Shown piece after piece: positions 18,233-26,077 of a stretch of DNA of 64,000 nt. The position numbers were made by a program, and so were the translations under genes. Under the pieces are notes generated by a model. That model searched no databases and was not told the DNA's origin. It saw only the letters and a program-made list of their open reading frames with translations. The first letter of the stretch is position 1, and each line of letters opens with the position of its first letter. The stretch spans positions 59,592-123,591 of the forward strand of contig JAUSID010000264.1 in assembly GCA_030648295.1 (NCBI GenBank). Reading direction: 5' to 3'. This DNA is from Opitutaceae bacterium (lineage in GTDB: Bacteria > Verrucomicrobiota > Verrucomicrobiia > Opitutales > Opitutaceae).

Positions 18233-19075
18233 ATGCCGCTGTCGCCCACTGCCACCCGGGATTTGCTGGCGCAACTTGGCCACCAGCCGAAGCGGTTCCT
18301 TGGCCAGAATTTCCTCGTCGATGGCAACATCGTCCGGAAGTCGGTGGAACTCGCACGCATCCAGCCCGACGACACCGTCGTCGAGATCGGACCGGGGCTT
18401 GGCACGCTTACCGCAGCCCTTCTCGAAACCGGGGCCGACGTCTGGGCGGTCGAAAAGGATCGCAACCTCCACGCGCATCTCGAAGCCACGCTCGCGCCGC
18501 GTTTCCCCAACCGGTTACACCTGCTGGAGGGTGACGCGGTGGAACATCCGCTCGCCAATCTCCCGATCGAGCACGCGCGCGGCGGGTTCAAGATCGTGGC
18601 CAACCTTCCCTACGCCGTCGCGACGCCATGGCTCGATGCCGTGCTGTCTGGTCCGCTGCCCATGCAAATGGTGCTGATGTTGCAACAGGAGGCGGCCCAG
18701 CGTTACGTCGCGCATCCGGGCTCGAAGTCCTTCGGCGCGATATCGGTTTTCCTCCAGGCGGCCTACGATGTGGCCCCGGGCCACAAGGTGGCGGCGGCGT
18801 GTTTCTTTCCACGACCGGACGTGGAGTCCCAGCTGCTCAACCTGATCCGCAAACCCGTCCCCTTCGTTTTCCCGGCGAAGGTAAAGGCCCTCATTCGCGG
18901 CTGCTTTCAGCAGCGCCGGAAGCAGATCGGCGCGCTGCTCAAAGCCCGACTGCCGGCTCATTCGCAAAAGTGGCGGGAACTTCTGCAAACTGGTGGTCTC
19001 TCAGACCAAACGCGACCAGAGGCGATTCCAGTTGAGTGGTGGGTGCGTTTCTCGACGATGCCACCCTTGGCTTGA
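18233..19075 (+). CDS. rsmA: 16S rRNA (adenine1518-N6/adenine1519-N6)-dimethyltransferase
   Basis: A 280-residue KsgA/Dim1 enzyme that dimethylates two adjacent adenines in helix 45 of 16S rRNA late in small-subunit assembly. Visible motifs: GQNFLVD (about 24-30), the SAM-binding EIGPGLGTLT (51-60), the catalytic NLPY (124-127), and the small C-terminal helical domain. Start at ATG 18233 gives MPLSPTATRDLLAQLGHQPK. The gene alone marks the right edge of the remnant region. Confidence 0.96.
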   Translation: MPLSPTATRDLLAQLGHQPKRFLGQNFLVDGNIVRKSVELARIQPDDTVVEIGPGLGTLTAALLETGADVWAVEKDRNLHAHLEATLAPRFPNRLHLLEGDAVEHPLANLPIEHARGGFKIVANLPYAVATPWLDAVLSGPLPMQMVLMLQQEAAQRYVAHPGSKSFGAISVFLQAAYDVAPGHKVAAACFFPRPDVESQLLNLIRKPVPFVFPAKVKALIRGCFQQRRKQIGALLKARLPAHSQKWRELLQTGGLSDQTRPEAIPVEWWVRFSTMPPLA

Positions 19076-19107
19076 AAGCCCCCGCCGCCCACTACTGAGT
19101 TAACGCT

Positions 19108-19797
19108 ATGTTTCGACTTACCTTCCTTCTCGTTTGTGCCGCCATGGCGGTATCCGCCCGCGCCCAGCCGCCGGAGGCACCGCTCGTGGGAAAGGTCGAA
19201 GGCAGAACCTACCTCTCGCCCACCGGCATCTTCAAGGTTGCCGTGCCGGTACTGCCGGAACTCGGCGGTGAGATCACGGATACGCCGAACGTCGTCACGT
19301 TTCAGGATGACTTCAACGTGCACGTCAGCATCGCGGCTTTTCCGCAGGACGCGACGCAGCGGTGGGAGATGTCCACGCGCGGCTTGAAGGACTACCTGAT
19401 TTATTTCTTCAGCAATTTCGTCCTCGCCGATTTCAAGGAGACCTTCCAGGGCGTGAAACTCGAGAGCGCGAAGTTCATGCCGAGCCTGCTGGACGGCGCG
19501 CTGCTGACCTACCTGCTGATTCCGGACGGCACGATGTTTGCCGATCGGGTGCCGCAACTTGCCACGAGCGATCGCGTGGTGATTGCGAAGCGTGGAAACC
19601 TGCTGTTCGTCCGAAACGGTCACATCTTCGTCATCAGCACCGAGCTCGCCGAACGCGCAATCGAGGGTGCGGCCTACAAGAAGACCGCAGTCGAAGAGGA
19701 CGAAATCCTTCGGCAGCGGCTGCTCGACATCCTGAATAAGATCCAATTCGCGAAGGTCACGTCGGCCGAGGAGCCGAAGGCACCGGCGAAGAAATGA
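19108..19797 (+). CDS. Putative periplasmic protein, 229 aa
   Basis: An exported protein with a Sec signal peptide (MFRLTFLLVCAAMAVSARA, cleavage after ARA likely). The mature part is beta-rich with no metal, heme or catalytic motif that I recognise. It ends in a Lys/Ala-rich tail (…AEEPKAPAKK). It is 32 bp downstream of rsmA on the same strand and may share its transcript. Function unknown. Confidence 0.75.
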   Translation: MFRLTFLLVCAAMAVSARAQPPEAPLVGKVEGRTYLSPTGIFKVAVPVLPELGGEITDTPNVVTFQDDFNVHVSIAAFPQDATQRWEMSTRGLKDYLIYFFSNFVLADFKETFQGVKLESAKFMPSLLDGALLTYLLIPDGTMFADRVPQLATSDRVVIAKRGNLLFVRNGHIFVISTELAERAIEGAAYKKTAVEEDEILRQRLLDILNKIQFAKVTSAEEPKAPAKK

Positions 19798-19840
19798 TGG
19801 TTGGGCCGCGGGCGTCCGAACCGTGGCTGGAGAAGTGCGT

Positions 19841-20075
19841 ACGGGCGTCTCGCCCGTGAACGTTGAGGGTTTCGCCCGTGAACGTTGATCGTTGGGAATT
19901 TCGCGAACGCCGCTTCCCTGGGAGCGCGGGCATCTTGCCCGCCCTTGTAGTCGTCCTTTCGGGGCATGGCGGTTGGCGCAACCGGCGCAATTATCGTTCT
20001 CGTAATCGTTATCGTTTTCCGACGTGCGACACTGAACCCGGGAGAAAGAGAAAGATTACGAGAACGAGGAAAGAG
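19841..20075. repeat. REP hairpins followed by a 6-nt CGTTAT/GAGAAC array pair
   Basis: The 406-bp gap 19798-20203 holds no gene. It contains GGGCGTCTCGCCC-type hairpins at about 19844-19860, a full GGGAGCGCGGGC unit at 19917-19943, and an array in CGTTNT/CGTAAT units at 19991-20020. The array's inverted counterpart is at 20043-20072 (GAGAAAGAGAAAGATTACGA). The array family recurs at 30199-30279. Confidence 0.75.
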
Positions 20076-20203
20076 ATCCAGACCCCAGGTCGAACGCCGG
20101 TTCGGCAGGGCAAACTGGCACGGGCATCCCGCGCGCGGGTCTGGGAATGGTCACGTAGCTGATTGATTCGGCTGCGGTTCCCGCCATGCCGGGGAGGACG
20201 GCC

Positions 20204-20956
20204 ATGCAATCTGGAAAGACAATTCCGAAGCTGACCCGACGCGCGCCGCGGATCCTGCTGGCGCTCGGCGTCGCCGCGTGCGCGCTTCTGCTCGGCGGCT
20301 GCGTTTACTTGCGCCTGCTCGAATTGAAGCGGCAGTTCGCGCACTTCGACCGGCATTTCGTGCTCCAGACCCACGACGGCGTTCGAATCATCGCCCAGAA
20401 CCCCGTGCTGCTGATGGATGACGTGCGTTGGATCGGGTTGAGGCCCGAAACGACGCAGCGATTGGGACAGGCCGAACAGTGGCATATCCGCTGGGTGAAG
20501 CAATTGCCGCCGGGCGTGACGGAAAAGTCGTCGTTCTACATCGCGCTCGATCTCACGTTCGCCAATGGAAAACTCAGCGGCATCGCCATTCCTGAATCCT
20601 ACTTCGCGCTGCTGCCGAAGGATTTCTTGATTGGCGTAATCAAGAGCCTTGGCGGTGCCAACGTCGACAAATTGTCACGGAAGGTCGAAGCCGCGATTGC
20701 GGCCGATGATGTCCGGCTGGCGCGGCCGAACCTGCCGACGGTCGACAAGATTCTAGGCGTACCGACGGAAGAGCGCGAAGACGGACCGCACACGATTCAG
20801 CGTTATCGCTACATTCCGGCGACGAAGGAATCGCGCGCGGGAGTCTTTGAAATGACGCTGCGTTACCACACCAAGTCGGGCGAGTTGCTGCACTGGCAGG
20901 GCCGGACGCCGATGGGCAACATCGCGTTTGATTTCAGCGGGAAACCCGCCCGCTGA
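20204..20956 (+). CDS. Putative lipoprotein, 250 aa
   Basis: Start at ATG 20204 (MQSGKTIPKLTRRAPRILLA); an ATG six codons upstream is possible. The N-terminus is basic, then hydrophobic, and ends in the lipobox LLGGC, so Cys at about 34 should be lipidated. The mature part is a soluble alpha/beta domain of unknown family, with WIGLRPETTQRLGQAEQWHI in the middle. Probably tethered to a membrane in the periplasm. No functional neighbour. Confidence 0.75.
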   Translation: MQSGKTIPKLTRRAPRILLALGVAACALLLGGCVYLRLLELKRQFAHFDRHFVLQTHDGVRIIAQNPVLLMDDVRWIGLRPETTQRLGQAEQWHIRWVKQLPPGVTEKSSFYIALDLTFANGKLSGIAIPESYFALLPKDFLIGVIKSLGGANVDKLSRKVEAAIAADDVRLARPNLPTVDKILGVPTEEREDGPHTIQRYRYIPATKESRAGVFEMTLRYHTKSGELLHWQGRTPMGNIAFDFSGKPAR

Positions 20957-21262
20957 TAGCGGGCTCAGGTGACTCCAATCGAGTCGTACCGATTCCGGTT
21001 AACCGCGAATGGGCGCGCAGCGACACGAATGGAAAGAGGTGGCGCCCCTGCCGCGACGATGTCTTTCGTTGAGGTTAAAACCCTAAACGGAGCCTTTTTT
21101 CAGCGCCTTACGTTTCGTGACTTGTCGCGTGAGCCCGCCACCGGACGTAGTCATCACCGGGCCCTGTCAAATCCGTCACTTGGTTGTTTGTGGTCAAGAT
21201 GTTAACGACGTAGCATCCGTCCGCTCGCCCGGATTCGCCGATGGAAAGCCTTTCTTCAGGGT

Positions 21263-21575
21263 TGGCGTACTCTTCATGTACTCTTACTTCACTCTTCCTT
21301 CCCGGTCCGCATTAATCCGCGAGCCGGGACTGCCGAGCCGGGGGCTTACCCCTATTTTCCGCATCCGGACCGGGTCGTTCGGCAGAATAGCCGCACGTTC
21401 GCTCGCGTAATAAGGGACAGGTCAAAAAATGATCCGTTCGCTCCCGTCATAGGGACAGGTCAAAAGCACGCGCTGTAAGGGACAGGCAAAAAAAGACGGG
21501 ACTGCGCTCCAATCCATGCGGGCGAGACGCCCGCGCTCCCAGGGACGGCACCGTGCGGGCGTAAGGGACAGGCGA
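21263..21575. repeat. Short-repeat cluster (GAAGAGT array and GGGACAGG units)
   Basis: The gap 20957-21617 has no gene I can support. A 7-nt-like array of ACTCTTC units lies at 21263-21300. Four copies of a unit GGGACAGG followed by a C/A-rich CAAAAAA tract begin at about 21412, 21451, 21477 and 21564. A GCGGGC-family REP hairpin sits between the third and fourth copies (21518-21540). Confidence 0.7.
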
Positions 21576-21617
21576 AAAAAATCGCGCCCTTTTCCCGATC
21601 CCTTCTCGCTTCCGCGG

Positions 21618-22127
21618 ATGCCTCTTTCCGATTTCATCCTGCGCGACGCGACGGAAGCGGATCTGCCGGCCATCGTTGAAATCTACAACGCAACCATTCC
21701 CGGCCGGGTGGTCACGGCTGATACTGAACCGGTCACAGTCGACAGCCGCATCCCGTGGTTTCGAGCGCACAATCCACGGACGCGGCCATTGTGGGTGGTG
21801 CTCGATCGGGGCGACGTCTGCGCCTGGCTGAGCTTCAACTCATTTTACGGCCGGCCCGCCTACAATCCCACCGCCGAGGTGAGCATTTACGTTGCGGAAA
21901 GCCATCGGCGTCGCGGACTCGGGCGCGAACTGTTGCAGCGCGCCGTTGCGGAGGCACCACGTTGCGAGATTCGCAGCTTGCTTGGATTCATCTTTGGCCA
22001 CAACGCGCCCAGCCTGCGCTTGTTCCAGCAACAGGGCTTTGAACATTGGGGGCACTTCCCACGTGTCGCGGTCCTTGATGGAATCGAGCGGGACTTAATC
22101 ATCGTCGGCCGGCGCATCGTGCCGTGA
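21618..22127 (+). CDS. GNAT acetyltransferase (phosphinothricin acetyltransferase-like)
   Basis: A 169-residue acetyl-CoA dependent N-acyltransferase. Start at ATG 21618 gives MPLSDFILRDATEADLPAIV, the classic 'IRxATxxDxxAIxxIY' beginning of the PAT subfamily. Motif A is VAESHRRRGLGRELLQRAV, the pyrophosphate-binding R-x-x-G-x-G/A loop. Motif B follows with FGHNAPSLRLFQQQGFEHWG. PAT-like enzymes acetylate amino-acid analogues such as methionine sulfoximine; the real substrate here is unknown. Confidence 0.88.
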   Translation: MPLSDFILRDATEADLPAIVEIYNATIPGRVVTADTEPVTVDSRIPWFRAHNPRTRPLWVVLDRGDVCAWLSFNSFYGRPAYNPTAEVSIYVAESHRRRGLGRELLQRAVAEAPRCEIRSLLGFIFGHNAPSLRLFQQQGFEHWGHFPRVAVLDGIERDLIIVGRRIVP

Positions 22128-22429
22128 CCTCGATAATCGTGGCGAACTGCGTGCCGGCGTAGGTCGCGCGCTCGCCTGCCCTGAGCGAAGCCGACTGGGC
22201 CGCGCAACGACATTCCGGCCCGCATGCCGCAGTTGCGACGCGAGGTCGCAACCCACAGCCGGTTTTCGCTACGACCAGCAGGCGGTCTCTGTACTCTGAT
22301 TGTCAGACGGGGGAACACGGATGGCTGCATCGCTGCCTTGCGACGGTATCAACGCGATCCCAAGAAACCTGTTCTGCTCACGCCTCACGCTCCTTGCCAC
22401 GACCGGCGGCGCCCGGATATTCGTTCCTC
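22128..22429. other. Intergenic region with inverted GGTTGCGAC elements
   Basis: No gene. At about 22226-22250 the sequence CAGTTGCGACGCGAGGTCGC forms a hairpin, with a more degenerate relative at about 22162-22212. The same family makes a complete inverted pair at 63516-63590. Confidence 0.5.
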
Positions 22430-23512
22430 ATGCGCTCTTCACGGCTGTTTACTTCCGCGCTGTTGCTGGGTGCGACTGCCCTCACTCCCGGCAATGCCGC
22501 TGAGCCCACCATGAAAAAAACCTTCGGTCTCGTCATCCATGGCGGCGCGGGCGTCATCGTCCGCGAGAAACTTTCCGGTGAGCGCGAGGTGGAGTATCGC
22601 GCGGCATTGGAGAAAGCGCGCGACGCCGGATACGCCGTCCTGGCGCAAGGCGGCAGCGCGCTCGATGCCGTCGTGGCGGCGATTCGGCCGATGGAAGACT
22701 CCCCGCTCTTCAACGCGGGCAAGGGCGCCGTCTTCAACGCCGACGGCCGGTGCGAGCTCGATGCGTCAATCATGGATGGGCGAACGCTCGGCGCAGGTGC
22801 GATCGCCGGCGCGCAGCGCATCCGCAATCCCATCACGGCAGCGCGTGCGGTGATGGAAAAATCGCCGCACGTGATGTTCAGCGGCGCCGGCGCGGATCGG
22901 TTTGCGAAGGAACTCGGGCTCGAGCTGGTGGACAACGCGTATTTCCAGACCCAACGGCGCCGCGAAGAATTGCTGAAAGCGAAGGAAAAGGAAAAGCGGG
23001 AACGCGAGCGGAAGGCGGCGCTGGGCGTGAAGGGCCCCGCCTTTGCCACCCTCGATGAAAACGACTCGCTTGATCGCGAGTTCAAATGGGGCACGGTCGG
23101 CTGCGTGGCGCTCGATCAGCACGGCAACCTGGCGGCCGGGACATCCACCGGCGGAATGACGAACAAGAAATTCGGCCGCGTCGGCGATGCGCCGATCATC
23201 GGCGCCGGCACCTACGCGGCCAACGCCACGTGTGCCGTCAGCGCGACCGGCCACGGCGAGTTCTTCATCCGGATCGGAGTCGCGCGTGATATCGCCGCGC
23301 AGATGGAATACACGGGCGCGTCCGTCGTCGCCGCGGCGGAATCCACGTTGGAAAAAATCGCCCGGCTCGGCGGCGATGGCGGCGTCATCTGCATCGACAA
23401 GGACGGGAACATCGCGATGCCGTTCAACTCGCCCGGGATGTATCGAGCCTTTCGCCTCTCCAACGGCACCAGCGCCGTAGCCATCTTCAGCGACGAAAAA
23501 GGAGGGAAGTGA
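22430..23512 (+). CDS. Isoaspartyl peptidase / plant-type L-asparaginase, exported
   Basis: A 360-residue Ntn-hydrolase precursor that hydrolyses isoaspartyl peptides and asparagine. Start at ATG 22430 gives a signal peptide (MRSSRLFTSALLLGATALTP). Then LVIHGGAGVI marks the alpha-subunit start. Autoproteolysis is expected at Gly-Thr in FKWGTVGCVALD, making that Thr the nucleophile. STGGMTNK and GDAPIIGAGTYA are the substrate-binding blocks. A highly charged linker (KAKEKEKRERERKAALGVKG) sits just before the cleavage site. Type 2 asparaginases of this size are usual. Confidence 0.92.
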   Translation: MRSSRLFTSALLLGATALTPGNAAEPTMKKTFGLVIHGGAGVIVREKLSGEREVEYRAALEKARDAGYAVLAQGGSALDAVVAAIRPMEDSPLFNAGKGAVFNADGRCELDASIMDGRTLGAGAIAGAQRIRNPITAARAVMEKSPHVMFSGAGADRFAKELGLELVDNAYFQTQRRREELLKAKEKEKRERERKAALGVKGPAFATLDENDSLDREFKWGTVGCVALDQHGNLAAGTSTGGMTNKKFGRVGDAPIIGAGTYAANATCAVSATGHGEFFIRIGVARDIAAQMEYTGASVVAAAESTLEKIARLGGDGGVICIDKDGNIAMPFNSPGMYRAFRLSNGTSAVAIFSDEKGGK

Positions 23513-23549
23513 GGAGCAAGCCGCGCCACCCCGACTGCGTGGCTCCCAT

Positions 23550-23674
23550 TAGGCCGTGTTTTCAAACCTCGTTCCAGAAACTCGGCGTAGCGGAACGCGT
23601 GAGCGTTTCGTCGGTATGGCGAAAGCCTCACGGCTTCCGCTACACCGGCTTCGGGATTTGAAGACACGACCTAG
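23550..23674. repeat. 125-bp inverted-repeat element (MITE-like)
   Basis: The outer arms TAGGCCGTGTTTTCAAACC and the complement of GGATTTGAAGACACGACCTA match at about 17 of 20 positions. The inner arms GTAGCGGAACGCGTGAGCG and the complement of CACGGCTTCCGCTAC also pair. A full-length stem is possible. No coding content. Confidence 0.8.
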
Positions 23675-23680
23675 TCCTTA

Positions 23681-23738
23681 AGACTCTCAGTCCCTTGGTC
23701 CTTGGTCTCTCGTCTCTGGTCTCTAGTCCCTGGTAGTC
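23681..23738. repeat. CTGGTCT-family array forming the end of the YfhO-like gene
   Basis: Units of TTGGTCC, TTGGTCT, CTCGTCT, CTGGTCT and CTAGTCC at 7-nt spacing. The stop codon and last four codons (TTRD) of the minus-strand gene that ends at 23723 lie inside this array. Confidence 0.85.
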
Positions 23739-26077
23739 CGCCGTCGCCACACGAGGACACCTCCGAGCCAGCCCATCCATGCCAGAGCGGAGATTAAGGC
23801 TCCGGCCATAAACATGCGGGGCCGGTACTCCATTCGTAGCCGGTGATGGCCCGTGCGGAGCGGCACCGCCCGCAGGATGTAGTTGGCCGGCATCAACTCG
23901 TAGGTTTGCTGCGCCGAGCCCGGCAGCGCGAGCGCCCGCCAGCCGCTGCTATAGAGATCGGTGATCAGCAGGATTGCGGGCGTGGTTACCTCGGCTTCGA
24001 TCGTCATCGAATCGGTGTCGGATGCGGTCACGCGGACGGTACCGGCGGCGGCAGATGCGATCGGCACCGGCGACGGCGCGCGTTCGAGCACCACGGTATG
24101 GCGCGGATCGAACGATTCGTCCACCATCGCGGCGAAGATGGCGTCGCGGCTGGCGATGACGCGGTGGCCGGCTACGAGCAACGCGCGCGGCAACGGATTC
24201 GGGACATTCACCACCTTTGCACCGGTATCAGATGGCACGAACGCGATGGGGCAGCGCAGCATTGCATACAGCCGGTGCACGATCCGGAACTGAAGGTTCT
24301 GGGTCGCGAAATTCGGATCACCGCCCTGGGTGAACGTCATGAACTCGGCGTAGCGCTTGAGCACACCGGGATCGTTTCCCCACAGATCCGCCGCGCCCAG
24401 CAGGTATCCATTGTTCGGACGCAGCAGATTCAGCGCCCGGTCCTGCGTCGGGTTTGGACCGACGAACTGACGTAGTTCGACCGGCATCGCCGCCGCCACC
24501 GAGGTCGTCGCCAGATGGGGGACGACGAACTGGATCAGGTCCAGCGGCAGGAGGGCGACGACGGCCCAACGCCAGCGCGGACGCGACCTTCCGGCGAGCA
24601 GAACGCCGCCGAACGCGAGCAGAATGATCGCAGCGCGAATCACCGAAGCAGCCGCATGCGCCCCGGCACCGGCCGGGAAAACCGGCAGTGCGATCAGCAG
24701 TTCCTCCGGCGCGCGGGCCAGCAGCCACGCGAAGATCCCGCGGACGATGGCGGGCTGGGCCCAAAACAGTGCGGCCAGCGCGGCGAACAGCCCGGCGACC
24801 GCGAGGGATATCACGCCAATCCGCCCGCCATTCCACCGCTGGCGGATCAATCCATCGAGTCCGCCGCTGGCGGCCATGGCGAGGAACAGTACCGCGGGGA
24901 AAGTGAACTTCGACATGCCGCGGAACTGGCCAAAACCCGGCACGTACTGGTGCAGGAACGCGTAGACCGGCAGATGGCGGCCAAGCGCCAGCACAATGAG
25001 AATGGCCGCCACGAGCCAGTCGGCCCGCGCCCGCCGGCGGTATTCGTTATCCCAACACGCCACCACCGCGCAGATCAGCATACCCACGCCGAAATAACAC
25101 GACATCTCCCAGAGATAGCAGCGGCCCCAGTACGGGTGTGCGCCAATGTCGGCATCGCCAAAGAACCCGGGGGCAATCGCGGTGAACAGGTTTTCCGGCG
25201 GAAGCGCAAACGAGCCTGAGAAGCGAATGTCCATTTTACCCTGCCGGATGCCCTCCGCCGCCGCTTCGATCCCGGGCAGCAGTTGGGCGGCGGTCAGCAA
25301 GGCCGCGATGCCACCCGCGATCGCCACCGCCGGAAGCGCGCGCCGCCGGGTCGCCGGCTCGAACCCGCTGGCCACCAGCGCGTGGATGCCGGCGGCGATG
25401 CCGAAAAAGAACACGTACTGAACCTGGCCCGCGAGAATCTGCATCGCGATCGCAGCGGTCGCGAGCAACCCGTCCTCCGGCCGGCGATCGCGCCACCACG
25501 ATTCGAGGCCGGCGAAAGCCCACGGCGCCCACGCCATCGTGCACACGTTCGATAGATGGCCGGCGTAAACGTGCGGAAAGACGACACCGCTCAGCGCCAC
25601 GCAGAACCCGGTGACAGCGGCCGCGACCGGATGCGTTCCACGCCGGCGCGCCCAGAACGCAATACCGGCGGCGAGAATCCCGAGATGCAGGAGAACGGAG
25701 AACGTCAGCGCACGCTCCAGCGGCAGGATCAAGAAGGCCACATTGAGCGGATACAGGAGGGCGGATTGGAATCCGCCGAGAAACGGCTGCCCCGAATAGA
25801 CGTAAGGGTTCCAGAACGGGAAATCACCCGCCCGCATGCTCTCGGCCGCGAACGCGCGCCAAGCCACGAACTGACCGGTGAGATCGGTGTGGGGCGCGCC
25901 AAGGGTGAAGCCCTTGGGAAGCATGAACGTGACGGCGAGCGCGACGGTAACCAGCGCGGCGACGCTCCACCACACCGGGTGAATTCGTATGTCCGCACGT
26001 GTCGCGGTTGCGCCGGCGCGATTGGACTCGGCCCCGCGAATGCGCGTCGATTCCTGTTCGCGACGCGGTGAAGTCAT
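23723..26077 (-). CDS. YfhO-like polytopic membrane protein
   Basis: A 784-residue integral membrane protein. Start at ATG 26077 overlaps the stop of the upstream gene (ATGA), so the two are coupled. After a TM helix at about 32-50 comes a large loop with DLTGQFVAWRAFAAE and FWNPYVYSGQPFLGGF, the GT-C/YfhO type signature. About 12 hydrophobic helices and a periplasmic C-terminal domain follow. YfhO relatives glycosylate lipoteichoic acid or other surface glycans in Firmicutes; in Gram-negative bacteria they sit in glycan clusters. It ends in a repeat array. Likely role: transfer of a sugar onto a surface polymer or protein. Confidence 0.8.
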   Translation of the reverse strand: MTSPRREQESTRIRGAESNRAGATATRADIRIHPVWWSVAALVTVALAVTFMLPKGFTLGAPHTDLTGQFVAWRAFAAESMRAGDFPFWNPYVYSGQPFLGGFQSALLYPLNVAFLILPLERALTFSVLLHLGILAAGIAFWARRRGTHPVAAAVTGFCVALSGVVFPHVYAGHLSNVCTMAWAPWAFAGLESWWRDRRPEDGLLATAAIAMQILAGQVQYVFFFGIAAGIHALVASGFEPATRRRALPAVAIAGGIAALLTAAQLLPGIEAAAEGIRQGKMDIRFSGSFALPPENLFTAIAPGFFGDADIGAHPYWGRCYLWEMSCYFGVGMLICAVVACWDNEYRRRARADWLVAAILIVLALGRHLPVYAFLHQYVPGFGQFRGMSKFTFPAVLFLAMAASGGLDGLIRQRWNGGRIGVISLAVAGLFAALAALFWAQPAIVRGIFAWLLARAPEELLIALPVFPAGAGAHAAASVIRAAIILLAFGGVLLAGRSRPRWRWAVVALLPLDLIQFVVPHLATTSVAAAMPVELRQFVGPNPTQDRALNLLRPNNGYLLGAADLWGNDPGVLKRYAEFMTFTQGGDPNFATQNLQFRIVHRLYAMLRCPIAFVPSDTGAKVVNVPNPLPRALLVAGHRVIASRDAIFAAMVDESFDPRHTVVLERAPSPVPIASAAAGTVRVTASDTDSMTIEAEVTTPAILLITDLYSSGWRALALPGSAQQTYELMPANYILRAVPLRTGHHRLRMEYRPRMFMAGALISALAWMGWLGGVLVWRRRTTRD

